Notes under the pieces: model-generated | What the model saw: the letters and a program-made list of their open reading frames with translations, nothing else | Told to the model about the DNA's origin: nothing | The model's database searches: none | Shown here: positions 23,601-64,000 of the stretch, one piece after another | Layout: every line of letters begins with the position of its first letter | Position numbering within the stretch: the first letter of the stretch is position 1 | Position numbers and translations under genes: made by a program | NCBI RefSeq assembly: GCF_043290135.1 | Contig: NC_134704.1 | Coordinates: forward strand, 21,026,001 to 21,090,000 | Length of the DNA stretch: 64,000 bases | Direction: 5' to 3' | DNA from: Rhipicephalus microplus | Taxonomy: Eukaryota; Arthropoda; Arachnida; Ixodida; Ixodidae

Positions 23601-26600
23601 AAACCATATTCAATTAACCAGCCTGCCTCATTATAGGACTGACATAAACCTACTTTCGCCACATCTTCCTGGCTTTCGAGGCTGAAGTGTGCTGTCCCCA
23701 CAAGATATACCACGGAGCCTTCTTGCGTCTTCAACACAGTCACGGTTTCAGGGAGCTCAGGGTTTTCCTTGCGAACCCTCTTCACAGCCATTCTGTGCCA
23801 GGAGCCACCGTCAAGGTTTCTTAGCTCCAAGCCTTCACCGGCGTCTTCCGATTCAGTCTCGGACTGTACATCTTCTGCACCCAGAACAGTGAAAGGTAAA
23901 TTCAAGGACTTTCGTATCATTTTATTAGACGACAGTAAAGTGATGAGGGTAGATTTTATTGATGCTGCAATGTCAAGAAAAAAAAATGCTGACTGTTCTT
24001 TATCGCTAAAGACATGCAGCCGTCTATACTTGCGGACAACATTTCTTGACAGTGAAAGGGAAAGCTGCGGGGGCCGGGCTATTGCACATGTACACCCTCC
24101 GCGAAGCATTCCAGTTCGGCTAGTGTTTCAAATTACGGCCACGCTCGAATAATAACACTGCATACAATCTGCCACGTCTGCATAAAGAGTCATTTGTGAG
24201 AAAAATTCGTCACAAGCTCCTTGGGCGAGTCATAAGAAGAGCTGATGGCTCACTTGAAGACGAAGACGCCATTTTGACTGTGCGGTGCACGTAAAACGTG
24301 CAAAGTTTTGACGCGTGCGAAAACTCGAAATGGCTCTGCATAAAGTAAAATGCACATGAATATCTTCTTGTTGGGGTGTCATGAATATGAATTCTTCCTG
24401 CACCATGGGGGATTGTTGCGCCTTCTTGGTGCAACAACCCCCCATGGTGAAGAGTGCAGCCACACTACTTCACAAGGCTGCTTGCATAATAGCTGTAACA
24501 CAGTTAAACCACAGTCCAACTTAAGCATTGTTTCTGATATGCATGTCATACACTTAATTAAGAGTTCAAAACAAAGCAGTACAAGGGAGGAAAGATGGAG
24601 GCATCTGTGGTCCTTTTGTTGATACATTGGCTTCACGAACATTCCTAGTTTGACATATCGATACCTAGAAAGTTAGTTTTACCCGTCTCTCTTGAGAGAA
24701 AGCTGTCATCTTCGGAGTCACGGTCGGCCATTTCCTCGCCGATGTCGCCTTCATCTGCGGTAGAGAAGTGTTCCGGCGACGATACAGTCTTGGACTGGTC
24801 TCCCTCGCCATTGGCTGTGAGGAGTGAAAGGCTCTTCTCCGAGTCCGATGCATCCTGACGTTTTGCAGGACTACCGTTCACGGAGCCAAGCACGCCACCT
24901 TCTGCACTCGAGTTTCCGCTGCCGTCACCGGTGAGCGAGACGCTTGTAAGAGTCTTCAGGGCGCTTGACGCTGGGCCGTTCGCCTTGGCATCGCCTGTCG
25001 CCTTGTCAACAGATGCCGACAGGCTTGCAGCTGAAACATTGCCATCGGGCATCAGAACATGTGATTATCATAATGACTTCATGATTTAAAACCGGTCACC
25101 CACTACAAAAGGCACAAAGGTTCCTACGCCTATTCCATTGGCAATGTAGGCTTGTACCACACATTATCACTGCAATACTTCATGTTGCACTGCAAGCATG
25201 TATACAGGACGGGCGTGTTTGTAAAGCATGAAAGTTACTTTTGCTGTGTTTCTAAGCAGATGAAGTTATCTTCACTGTATTCACAAGCAGACCTATGGCT
25301 GTGTGGCAGAACACCCACTTGCCACGCAAACGACCTGGTTTCGATCCCCACTAGGATGCAGAATTTTTATTAAAGCCACGTAGTGGGAGCATACAAATTT
25401 TGAAAGGATTTCATGCTGCAAGTGTTTCAAGTACACCCTAGGGACAGAATATTGCTATCGCATTATACCCTTAAAGGCGAAGCTTAAGGGTCCCCCAATT
25501 TTTTCTAGAGAACTATTGTGTCGTGCATTTCATGCACCTTTGATCAGTTTTGGTTTTGATGGGATGAGTCACATGGCGCCACGCGGTGTTGTGAACCAGC
25601 GCTACGCACTAATGCGCGCTCTCTGAATAAACAGTCCCCCTCCCGACTCTAGGCCAAGGGTGACGTTCTTCACAGCGCTCTGGCGCTAACGCGCCCATTG
25701 TCTCTGTCGGATGGTGCCCCGACGGCGATACAACGAGAAGTAAATGGCGATTCTGCAGTTGCCCATGGACCAACACATGTCAAGGACACAATGTTTGCTT
25801 TGGAAAACAGGCATGCAGAAAATGTGGTGTTGTCTAGAAAATGAAAAAAAAATAGAAGACATTTTTGTAGAGTGAATAATATTTTCATTTTACCTACTAT
25901 ATTCCAGAACTGTTCAAGTCTCAAAATAAGTAATGTAGTACTTATTTGAGTGACGAAACTGAGAAAATTATAGGTAAAGTTAAGTATCATTTCTTGGTGC
26001 ACTAGCAGGCATTGAATTCTGGTTCTGTAGATTTCACAGCACTGCCATTAAAAGTTGTTCCTGAGTATAGTGCTCTATACTGAGCCTGCACTCTTTTATT
26101 ATCAATAAAGAGTTTGCCCATGTGTCTATAATATTGTTCTTCTGCGCAAGTGATGTGTTCAACACATGTACAGGGGCATCCAGAAGAAGTGCCACATCAG
26201 GAAGCAATGAGAAACTGATGAGTGATAAAACGATGCTGTAGCAACATTTCTAGAAGGCAACTTGTCTTTATCAGTGAAATTTCTGGTCTGATGGCTGCTT
26301 GTTACTTCAAGTCTAAGTCTTCTCTTACAATTCTCTCTTTTTTGACTATGATTCTAGAAGCTCGCATTCTACTATAAAGTCTAAATTTTGTGAATACAAT
26401 GCTCACAGCTGTGTTCTAAGCTTGAGTTCTAGGCTGCATAATGTTTAGTGTTAGCCCTGATGACATAAAGCAAGCTACAGACACACACAACAGAAGCTCT
26501 AAAGGTCACCGGCATATGATGAAACATGTTGAAGCTGTACCTTCACTAATGCAGTTAGGGCCGAGTGATGTTGCAAAATGTCAACTATTGACCTGTGACA

Positions 26601-28485
26601 TGGCAGCAGATTTCACACCATTTTTGTGACAAAATTCACAAATGCAATTTCTACAAGAGTGGCATGTAATGTAGACCACAGCCAAAATGAGGAACAAAAG
26701 AAACTTTTATAGCACCCCAACTATCTGCTGACCAGGACAACTATTTTGAGGAACCATTTCTGCTGGTGCACCCAATTTTAACACTAGCATAAACGGCCCT
26801 GAAAAAGTTTGCTTTATTCAGCAGTTCACAGAATACTTTAAGACCTGCTTCACTTGCTCTAAAGTTGCTTCTGCATATTTTACACAACCAATATAGTTAG
26901 TAACATGGCAAAATTAAAAATAAAACAACAAGAACAAAGCATGTTCAAAAATGCTACCCAGGCAGGAAATCATGAGCTCAAATGCACCACTCACTTCACT
27001 GAAAAAACTATGTACAACTAATGTAAACTCCCAGGCAAGCACACCCCTCAGCTCTTTGGGAGATTTGAAATACGTGTCCCATTCTGCCCTCCAAACATTT
27101 TCACTGTTTCTGTCACTGTTTTTATTTGACTGACAAGGACTAATGAAAGCAGTGAATAGGCACACATTCAATAAAACACTTCGTATGAAGCAAGAGTCTG
27201 CATTTCGTTCCTAGCAGCTCTTCTACCGCATCTTGAATGTCGATCCATGACCGAGCAAGGGCCCTCCCCTCTTTAGTCAGATTATCCTTAGCCGTAGGGG
27301 GGCACTTGCTTGCGATTTTAGGGTAGTAGGTTTACCAAGATATGATGCAACCTGCTGAGATGAAGTCGCGCATATGTTTATCCTTTTGTGTTCTTTCGTG
27401 CCCAAAAGCGACATATATTAAGTGAAGCAATGAACATACAGCTTACACCACCTCACAAGCTTGTTAAGCATGATAAATTAAAGTCTTGCTTTAGGACAGC
27501 TTAAGGACATATGATAATCTACAGCAGGTTAGGACTTTATATAACGCTTCATTGGGAAGTGATGGACATGATGATGACGAAATGGTTGACAACAGGTAGC
27601 ATACCAGTTCTTTGTGCAGTCATGCCATCTCCAAGCACCAATATACAATGTTAGGAATGTATAAGCCATGTCACAAGTTTCACTAAGCTGGTTGAAACTA
27701 AGCTGCAACAAACGTCTCCAGTTTTTCTTCTAGAACTGACCTGCTATACATTACGGGCGAATTCAATACCATGCTACACTCGTGACGCGAACTTCAGGAG
27801 ACGAAGCATTTGCTTGTTTCCACGAGCGAAGAATTCCGTCTAGTAATCCAGCAGCCCAGCCGTGCAAAGTTTGCTGCCTCGAAGTTGAAGAGTACAGTTA
27901 ATGTGACATTTAAAACACCGGGATGACAAAAGGGACACGTCTTCGTTGCGACAAGCGGCGATCAATACATCATTTTTCAAGCCACTTGTGGCGATCAATC
28001 AGCCAAGGTTCAGAATACAAAGGCCGCTATTAGCAGTTGCGATCACGCTCTCAGTGTACGCCAGCCTTTTAACGCCAGGAGCATATGGCGATTACTGCGG
28101 TGAACTTCATTGAACTCGGGACGAGAATAGAATCACACGTGGCTAGTATTCGCAAGGCGCATCAAAACGCACTGGGTAGCACATTCCGCACTGTCGGCGC
28201 CCAAGGCACGCTCGACAACATGCGCATCGTATGGCTGCAATGACGTGTAGCAGAACATAAATGAGATTAGATGCGCACGCTACACTCAAACCAAAAGCTC
28301 GCCTCCTAAAAAATATTCCCGGCATACACCGAAACACACCTCTTACAAACTGTAAACCAAACGCGAGTCCCTAGCATGCCCTGTCATTCCCAAGCCTCAA
28401 GTGATGTCGAAATGCTAAAGTGACAGCCTAATGATAAAAAAAAATCGTCAGGTTTCTCACCTTCTGCTGCCGACGAGTCACCCAT
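17649..28485 (-). CDS. TRABD: TraB-domain protein, TRABD type, 9 coding exons
   Basis: Exons run 28485-28461, 25030-24683, 23874-23654, 23223-23083, 21997-21883, 21273-21138, 19686-19514, 18511-18406 and 17799-17649 (TAG stop). The total is 1416 nt, or 471 residues, and all phases agree. Exon 1 encodes only MGDSSAAE. Residues 9-150 are Ser/Asp/Glu-rich and low in complexity. The TraB domain begins near residue 178 with VVYLVGTAHFS (GTAH at 184-187) and QPDVLLIELC (Glu 211), and ends with GIGHVPG (398-404). These are the conserved Glu and His motifs of the TraB/Tiki/EreA-like fold. A hydrophobic stretch at about 434-449 near the C terminus suggests a tail anchor. Animal TRABD proteins are associated with the mitochondrial outer membrane; their biochemical activity is not settled. 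Exon 5 has a poor donor (GCGA|GTTTTT), but it is the GT that gives the conserved reading frame into exon 6. The start is the first ATG of a short exon followed by a strong donor (GTGAGA). Confidence 0.88.
19231..19325 (-). mobile_element. Old Ruka-like SINE remnant
   Basis: The stretch from ACATGGGGCTCTTCGATGTG to GGGATAGAACCTGTGA follows the order of the SINE body and box B with many differences. Probably an ancient copy. Confidence 0.4.
20321..20484. mobile_element. Short MITE, TACAGT ends
   Basis: The left arm TACAGTTGAAGCCTTTTATA and the inverted right arm TACAGTCAAATACCTTTATA form imperfect terminal repeats of about 25 bp around 164 bp. CTCTTATA motifs repeat inside. It lies in TRABD intron 6. 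Confidence 0.6.
20501..20976. repeat. Tandem duplication, two 238-bp units
   Basis: Unit 1 (20501-20738) and unit 2 (20739-20976) differ at only about two positions seen (CAATTG/CATTTG and CATTTA/CATTCA). It lies in TRABD intron 6, between exons 7 and 6. Confidence 0.93.
22567..22757 (-). mobile_element. LINE 3' fragment
   Basis: On the minus strand the translation keeps the typical C-terminal pattern of arthropod RTE/Jockey-like ORFs (short runs such as RGRQKVRWADEI and WRNMGEAFVLHWT) before a CATCATCACC-type tail. It lies in TRABD intron 4. Confidence 0.65.
24401..24449. repeat. 22-bp hairpin
   Basis: Arms 24401-24422 (CACCATGGGGG...) and 24428-24449 are reverse complements with two mismatches and a 5-nt loop. 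It lies in TRABD intron 2. Confidence 0.85.
25284..25380 (+). mobile_element. tRNA-derived SINE fragment
   Basis: A tRNA-like stretch with GGCTGTGTGGCAGAAC and a box B GGTTTCGATCCCC. It lies in TRABD intron 1, and no tail or target duplication was recognised. Confidence 0.45.
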
Positions 28486-30358
28486 GTTTCTTTGCGTCGA
28501 ATTATGTGGAATCGGCCGAGAAGCGGTAAGCCGCAGTTGCGTACTCAATAATTTAAAGAAAACATTTTAAAAAGCAACAAAACACAAAAACTGAATAAAC
28601 TTTTTCAAAATAAAAACGGTATTGATGGCATGAAGCAATGCAACTTGCAACATCCACGATGACACAACCAATACATATTTTGTGCGATTTTTGCAATGCG
28701 GTTTCGGTTTTGTTTTTGTCTTGAGTTCAGCGCTCAACGATGCGCAGGTCTTGTATATGGCATTTTAAATATGTAAGCTATGTTAATCTCTGGCGCTTCA
28801 CTTGACAGGTATCTTTTCTGAGCGGGAACTTGTCTAAATATCCATGTTCGAAGCGGGTACTCCTCTGATGCATGCCGCTGCGCACTGCCATTTTGGACTG
28901 CATTTTTTTTTTTTTCCCTTGTGGGCATATTTGTGCAATCTCCAAGCACATCACGCAAAACTGTATTCCCATTTTACATCTCTGTTCTACGCCTCTGTTC
29001 TGTATAAATCGGCGAGCAAAATCATATAATTCTACTTCGTGCAGTTACAAGACTAACCTCCCTAGTCCAGTTGAATAAGTGCAGTAGTAATTTACTCTGA
29101 AACTACTACACAAGACCTTCAAAACCAATTCAAGACTACATCGAATCAGAGTTCAACAGGAGCTGCAGTTTAGGTGGCATATGAAGAGTGCATCCACTCA
29201 AGCAGGAATTAACAGCGATATTTATGCACCCTCATATGAAGTGCAGCTTCAAGAACAATTCCTTGACCTCTGAAACAAAGCAAGCTTCATGTCACTATCT
29301 TGTCCCCTTTTCATTAGCATTGTCAAAATTCTGACTTGTTCTTTTCAGCTCCACACGCAATATCTGCCATAGTTTAATAGTGCATTTGGCTCCTCACTTC
29401 AATTCAAACACTTTCCCATTCTGTATGCAAATGAAACTATCTATAAGCAGATTGCTTTTCGAATGACAGTATATGCATATTTTGTGCATCACTACCATAC
29501 TACAATATTGTGCATCACTACCACAATTAATAACCACACTTAATACCACAGTAATGCCCACACTTAATATCCTCATCAAGCTTGAAGAAAACGCAAAAGA
29601 TTTCTCACAAGGCTGATTGGAGTGCTCCTCACTTGATACGGTTTGGCACTGCTGGAAAATGAAAAGTTTGAGCATACGTGGGAACTTCTCGGTAATATTT
29701 AACAAGATGTGAGAATGGGCTTGTAGGTGGCAATAGAAATACTAAAAGACAATGATACCTAGGAAAGTATGGGGAATGTTAATAGAAGTAATGTAAATTA
29801 AAAGAAAGACAAGTGGACAAAAAAAAAAATACTTGCACTGAACCTGCAACTTTCAAGTTTGAAAATCGCAGCTTCAGCCCCAGCCGGTGGCAAGTTCTTT
29901 TTTGACCCAATTTCTCATGTTCACATTTACAGTACTTTCAACACCATCCGACATGCTTTCTTAGGCATTATTGTTTGTTCTCATATACACGAAAAAGACA
30001 AAGGAAGTGACGAGACGATGCACTTACTTCTAACAGAATGTTTAATTAAAGAGAAATGAAACGTGTATGTTGACCAGTGTGTGCAGGCACTAAGAGTCCT
30101 GGTTGGGTTGACAAAGCAAAATCATATGTAAGGATAACTAGCTTGCAAGCGAAAACTAGTTCAAGCTTGCAAAGAAGTTGCAAAGAAGGATTGCGAAGAA
30201 GTTGCGAAGTTGCTGCCCTGTGCCACTGCGCACGATTTGGTCGGCTATATCCGACACATACATGCATTTCCACCTGGTGGTCCAGTACAGAGAGTTTTGT
30301 ACACTAGTACTTGAAGTGAACGAATAACACACCCACGTTTATGCTTAAATAAATACTC
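28486..30358. other. Intergenic region between reductase 3' end and TRABD start
   Basis: AT-rich, no repeat family recognised and no supported gene. It must contain the TRABD promoter, but no clear TATA or initiator was identified. Confidence 0.55.
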
Positions 30359-30364
30359 TTTAAT
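30359..30364 (-). terminator. Candidate polyadenylation signal of the thioredoxin reductase
   Basis: ATTAAA on the minus strand about 410 nt after the stop codon and just past the SECIS candidate. The flanks are AT-rich. A second ATTAAA-like run lies near 30390. No transcript evidence is available. Confidence 0.4.
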
Positions 30365-30455
30365 GAAAGGCGCAACAAAGTACAGCATTTAATTAAAAGA
30401 AATTTCCACAATGAAATTAGCAACGTCGTGCTTGAGCGAGCAGGAAGAGCCACGT

Positions 30456-30517
30456 CGACGGCATCGGGCAGGTCGCTCTCAGAAGTAGAGTTTTGCGGCA
30501 CTGCCGTCATAAGGTCG
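30456..30517 (-). promoter_or_regulatory. SECIS element candidate in the thioredoxin reductase 3' UTR
   Basis: On the minus strand ATGA (30510-30507) faces CGAT (30466-30463). This gives the UGA/GA quartet of tandem G.A pairs. Directly above it, GGCAG (30505-30501) pairs with CTGCC (30471-30467). The 5' strand of helix II is 11 nt long and leads to an unpaired AAAA (30494-30491). A ministem CTCT/AGAG (30490-30487 with 30479-30476) caps it, as in form 2 elements. CGAC/GTCG (30517-30514 with 30459-30456) can form helix I. It lies about 270 nt after the UGA codon, well within the usual range. Parts of helix II contain mismatches. Confidence 0.75.
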
Positions 30518-30775
30518 CACGATTCCGTGGAGCCGACGAGCTCGTTCCTCATTGTGTGCGGAAGGGTTCCATCCCATCGCCAAAGGGGGCCACGCCTGCC
30601 TGCCTGCCAGCTGTGCTTGGCCAGTGTCGGCGCATGCAAGCGGCACAGTGAGTTTGGGTGCAAGCAACACGGGGAGTTTAAAACAGCTTGCAGTTAAAAT
30701 CCTACACGGAGGGTGTTACTATGTGTGCTGTGCCTCAACAGGCAGGCAGGCGGCCACGTGCTTTGGCGACGGGGC

Positions 30776-59285
<28,510 letters not shown>

Positions 59286-59501
59286 GGTGCTGGCTATGAG
59301 AAAGTTCAGCACACGCGAATATTGTCTACAAGTTCTGGACGCCGACTGTACGTGCTTACATGTCAAGAAAAGTGCCCGATATGCCCAAGCGCGTAAGAGC
59401 GCGCGGACCACACTAGTGAGCACAAGAACGGCGCGGCCCGCACACACGTACGGTACGCCCAGTTTTTGCAATCCTGCCCTTCGCGTGAAAAAGCGGTTCA
59501 T
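59286..59501 (-). other. Possible upstream in-frame extension of the reductase (mitochondrial presequence candidate)
   Basis: An in-frame ATG at 59501-59499 opens 72 codons that run without a stop into the assigned start at 59285. The stretch begins MNRFFTRRAG and holds ten Arg and two Lys but no Asp or Glu, with hydrophobic runs such as AVLVLTSVV. That composition suits a mitochondrial targeting peptide. Animal thioredoxin reductases are known to make cytosolic and mitochondrial forms by alternative starts or first exons. The ATG context is weak (C at -3), so the extension may be untranslated leader. Confidence 0.4.
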
Positions 59502-59525
59502 ACGACAGTGGCGCCGCCAAACCAA

Positions 59526-62500
59526 GAGAAATATAAAAACTGTTGCACGCCTAGCATTTTCTTAGTTTGGCGGCGCTGCCTGTAGATCAAAATAGATACG
59601 CTTCCGATGAAAAAAAAAAAAAACTAGTTTAAAAAGTCGTGGCTGACAGATGTTTAAAAAAATGATTTCGCTTATTTGCACAACTCGACAACTAAAGAAA
59701 CTGCTAGGCCCAGAATCAGTAGAGCAAAGCGCGCCAAATTTAAACTGGCAAAAAGCCTGCTGGCTTTTTTTCCGTTGTATATCTCGTTTTATGGTGCGGG
59801 CATTTGTTACAAAGCAGGTTTTTCTTATTCCTATACTCATACATGTTAATTCAAATACGCGTGAAACTTCTCACGACTAAGTGAGGATGGTGAGGAACGA
59901 ATCTTCCGAGGCGCGTTCCCCAAAAAGTACTCGGGCGGGCAAAGACATTGACATAACGAATTAGCACGAAGTGGAATAAGATATGGAATGAAGTAAACTA
60001 CGGAACGGCCAAGTAGCCAAACTAACTGGCCGAAACTATGCATGAAATAATAGGTACAGCGCTCCTGAAAGCACGTTCAACGAAAATACGTGCGGAGAGT
60101 TATGGTAAACATGTCGACGTGTAGAATGATTGTGAACATCGAAGTGGCCATCCAGACTTCACACAACCTCACAACAAAATCCGTGCAACCACCTCAAGCG
60201 CATATAGAAATTAAATATTCACTACGAAAGCTGTAGGCAATACCTACATTAAATTTTCTTGCAGTTTAAATTCTTGTAGTAAATGCTCCTTAGATGCCGT
60301 ACATAACTAAAACGAGGGCAGCGTACGTCGAGTACTTGAGGAATGTGCCGAACGCCGCCAGAATCCCCCGCAGCCAAAAAAAAAAGGGAGGGGGGTGGGG
60401 GTGGCGGATAAATTCCAGAAGATTGTGAAGGTTATAACTACCTACAATTCACGTAAAAGATCATTGATTGTTACACCAAAGTTCTCCAGCAATTTTATTC
60501 AGAAAGCTATCTGGTTGATGAGCCTGCCGACTTACGATATGGCACCTTTCTTTATGAAGAATGACAGCACGCCAGTCACTCGAGAAAAAAAAAACAAAGA
60601 AAAGCGTGCAAGGCTGTTGGAAAACTCGAAGCTCGGCATACATGTCTTCTTGTACCACGGGACTCTAGAGATAACTCACACAAAGATGCTGCAAGTGGTT
60701 CCCCACATCGGAATAAGTGGGAATCATTACTTCCCAACAGCTTGGGCTCATGTGACGTGAATGAAAAGAAACTATAACGTTAATGGCTTTGCACGCCAGG
60801 CATAGTTGTCTTCGATTCAGCTTGGACGGCAACGGTATGACGTCATGAAAGACGCTTCTGTTCGTAGCGCGACTCTGAGCTGTTAAGGAGGAACCACAAA
60901 ATTCCTCACGAGAAACTCCACGGAGGAAACCATCTCTCGTGCAAATTAGCGTAAAACACAGCTAAGTAATAGTGTCGACACTGAGCAGCAACGGCTTGAA
61001 AGCTTCAGTAACGACAGACAGACTCCGAAAGGGACATACTACACTACACGGGACATGATATATTACACAAGGCTATGCTTTGCTTCTCACTTCCCTTTCC
61101 CAACTCTTTTTTCCTACTGCAGAATATAAGGATTTCCTCTGCTGCGTGCCTGGACAGCCGAAAGGTTTTCACGCTGCCTTCAGATTGTGGGTACGCGGCC
61201 TCGAATCACACCACCTCACCAAGAATTCATTTCCCTCTGTATTCGCTTTCTCGCCCATAAAAGTTATTATAAAATCCCTAGATTTTCCTCTTTCTAGATT
61301 CTTCACTTTTACCTAAGTACCGACAACTGCCTCCTCTCCCGTCTCTCTTACGCGCGGCCGAAGACTGCCGCCATTAGCTTCTTAACTTCGAAGATTTATA
61401 AAGCCACGTATGTCTAAGTACGCGCAGCCTTTATCGCGAAATGAAGACGAGAGACGGACAAACGCAAAGAACTAGTGATTAACGTCAGTAGAGTGAGTTT
61501 ATTTCGCGCTAAAAGCTACCGCAAGAATGAACCAACTTGCCCAACAAGTCACTCTACTGATGTCTAAGTACATTAGCCACGCATCCTTCAGCGGACGCTA
61601 CGCGCCTTTCTCCTCCGGTTGGTGCCCCGTTGCTATAGTGAGCGGTGGACTCGTTCAACCAAGTGCTAGCAAAGCGTTAGGAAGAACATGGCTGCCGAAA
61701 ACGACCGTTAGCCAGTGACACTCGTCGACGGCACTCCAATGGTTGTCGGCACTTCATAGGAAAAAAAAATCCAGGGACTAATTCCATCTTACACTGGACA
61801 AATCAGCGCACATATTCTAGGAGCGAAGTAGAGGCGTACGAAGAATGCGCGTGCCCGTTCATGATAATTTCTGTTCACGACAAACGGGGCTTCCCTGACT
61901 GTTAATTTAACATTGTTAAAACGAACAGACCTACAGTCCTGGTCAAAAGTTCCCAGGCCACGCTTCCGTAGAAATACATGGGATAGTGACCTGGGAACTT
62001 CTGCCCCCCCCCCCCCCCCCCCTCTTGTACGCAACCTCCAGAGCAAAAAGCTATTTTCAAAACCAAAGTCCAAGCTCTAAGGTGAGCTGCCATTAACCGG
62101 CGGCGAGCATATGGTACGGGAGCATAGCCCTAGAGGAGGTTGTTGCGCCAAGGTTTACAACCCAGGCCACCCACGTAAGTTTGACCCGAGTCTCAGACAC
62201 TGGTTTGACTAAAGCAAGCAGCGTTGAAGTGCGTTGGCCTTGGGGGCTGTGCCAATATGTGTGATATAGAGTCGATGTGGTACAACACAACTAGCAATGA
62301 GGTGTATGTGGGGCATGATTAGTGCTTGCCCCAAGCAGCACGCTATCTATTCTCGAAAAGTATAAATTGGTTTAGGAAGTTATGGGCCAATCCGAGGGAT
62401 ATCAGGTGGACTTTCCATTCCTGATGGCGTTCTACGCAGTCCACGGTCGGAAGATAAACCTCAAGCCAACCCTGGAAGTATATCTAAGTATGTCTAAGAA

Positions 62501-64000
62501 CACCAGGTTACTCAGGCCTCAGCGTGGGTCCGTGCGTTGCCCAGAAAATAGCAGCGATCTCTGGTCCACTGCAGGTGGGCTAATACTGCAGGATGAAGAT
62601 ATCCACAAGAAGCGAGCTCGGCAAGAAAGTTAGGAGGGAGTGGTTGTGGGGCAAGGACCACAGGGCAGCCTGCGAGTCTTGTCCTGACCATCATTTCATG
62701 AGGCGTGCTCATGCTGAAAGGTGGCTTCGCAGCAGCGTGGGAAAACTGCCGTGAAACCACCTAAACAGGGGAAATATCTGCTGTGACACCATACCGAGGT
62801 TAAATGTAAAATGTCATTTTTTTATGAAAGGGAACACGCGATCGCGTGACCTGCTCTCTACAACGACTGCCTACTGTATCTTGTAGCGCCTGTCAAGCGG
62901 CCATAACTCGTTTTCGTTTGCCGATAGATGACGCCGAAGGCAAACGCCTCTTCTTTTGCTGTCGGTTGATGGTCCTGTAGGCAGCCGCCACAGAGCGAAC
63001 ATACGCTCACGTGTTCCCCTTCATAAAGGGCAATGTACGCATTACCTTTACCTCTACAATAAATTTTTTTTAATACGGGATTAACAAACATTTTTTGTTA
63101 AGCCAATTTTCTTAAATCCTTTCAGTCGGAGATTTCAATTAACCTCAATTTTGTAGGTCGGCCAGTAAGCAGCTCATAAAGTCCAAGATAAAATGTTGTT
63201 CAAGATCCCATATTTACAATCTCCTCTACGTGTACTGCTAACCTGGCACAAACAACTAAGCGACGTTATATGTGAACAAAGAAATTGCAGAAGCGGTTGC
63301 ACTGCTCATACATTTCACTGCATTTTAGTTGTAAACTTGCATTAAGGCTATTGGGCAATATGTTATCCCATCTAAGTATTTAATTAAGTAAAATGATAAA
63401 ACTATAAAATAAAAATTCTTTCGGGCATTAATTAATCTTGAGAATTAATTGGCACAAGTTTTCGTTTTCATTACTTGGTGTATAATGGCGTAATTGTATT
63501 TTGACTGTGTTATAATATGTACTGTAACAGCAATCTGTATTTACTCCTGTGCACAATTTTCTATTATGTCGCAAATTTCTGTTAATATGCCTATTTAGGG
63601 GATTGCATTGTATACTATATTCCTCTCACCTTATGCCTCTTCTGGGGCCTGTGAGGTATTATTAAATAAACAAATCGAAACACGCCAGTAATTTTTTTTT
63701 ACTGCCATAATCATGTGCATCCTAAAATAATAAATCCAGGTACTTTTGTTAAAACAAATTTGGCCTATAAATGGTTAACACAGCAGAAAGCTTACTGGTC
63801 CACCTGTCTATTCACAGAATAGCATTGCGGGAAATGCCATAAAACAATCAATTTCTTTTCGATTCGACTATGAATTCGTATACGCACACCACATGCTGCA
63901 AACAGTAGGAGGCGAGAGAGAAAGAGAGCAAGTTTTGTTTGTACGCGGCAGTTTACTGTGCATGTGCCTCAACTTGCGTTCTGCTACGTGCAACTCCTTT
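59526..64000. other. 5' flank of the reductase gene
   Basis: No supportable gene, SINE or LINE recognised. It contains poly-C at about 62004-62022 and AT-rich sequence after 63000. The reductase promoter should lie near its left edge. Confidence 0.5.

Noticed and set aside
30500..30560. Another ATGA at about 30552 as SECIS core
   Set aside because: There is no helix of suitable length and no unpaired AA at the right distance. The ATGA at 30510 fits much better.

Overview
The window looks like nuclear DNA of a hard tick, probably a metastriate. It carries at least seven copies or fragments of a tRNA-derived SINE of the tick Ruka type, plus other tRNA-derived SINEs, LINE remnants, TTAA- and TA-flanked non-autonomous DNA transposons and a solo LTR. 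Its genes are split by small exons in long repeat-filled introns, and its one recognisable selenoprotein still uses UGA. The species cannot be fixed from the sequence alone. No bacterial genes, operons, rRNA genes or CRISPR arrays were seen.

Three protein-coding genes lie head-to-tail on the minus strand. From right to left they are: (1) a selenocysteine-containing thioredoxin reductase with an N-terminal glutaredoxin-like domain (15 coding exons, 59285 down to 30776, 594 residues); (2) a TraB-domain protein of the TRABD type (9 coding exons, 28485 down to 17649, 471 residues); (3) an armadillo-repeat protein of the ARMC10/ARMCX type with an N-terminal membrane anchor (5 coding exons, 12220 down to 1091, 465 residues). 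All exons were joined by hand. Reading phases agree at every junction and every CDS length is a multiple of three.

The reductase ends in Gly-Cys-Sec-Gly encoded by TGC TGA GGT TAA, and a well-formed SECIS candidate lies about 270 nt downstream. Its glutaredoxin-like domain has lost the first active-site cysteine (DPTC in place of CPYC). An in-frame basic extension without acidic residues upstream of the first ATG could encode a mitochondrial presequence. Two phase-matched candidate alternative first exons lie inside the 11.2 kb second intron.

The space between genes 2 and 3 (12.2-17.6 kb) is filled by a 3.4 kb LINE, whose (ATC)n tail ends 36 bp before the armadillo gene's start codon, followed by a Ruka-type SINE and a fold-back repeat. 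The armadillo gene's introns hold a solo LTR with 5-bp target duplications and two perfect heat-shock elements before a TATA box, a SINE nested in that LTR, and two DNA-transposon-like elements. The TRABD introns hold a recent 238-bp tandem duplication, a MITE and a LINE 3' fragment. The reductase introns hold several SINEs, including an inverted pair, a TA-flanked MITE, a degenerate tandem array and many short perfect hairpins. The outer flanks (1-1090 and 59.5-64 kb) show no gene that I can support. The three genes share no pathway that the sequence shows. The ARMC10 and TRABD families are associated with mitochondria, and the reductase may have a mitochondrial form.
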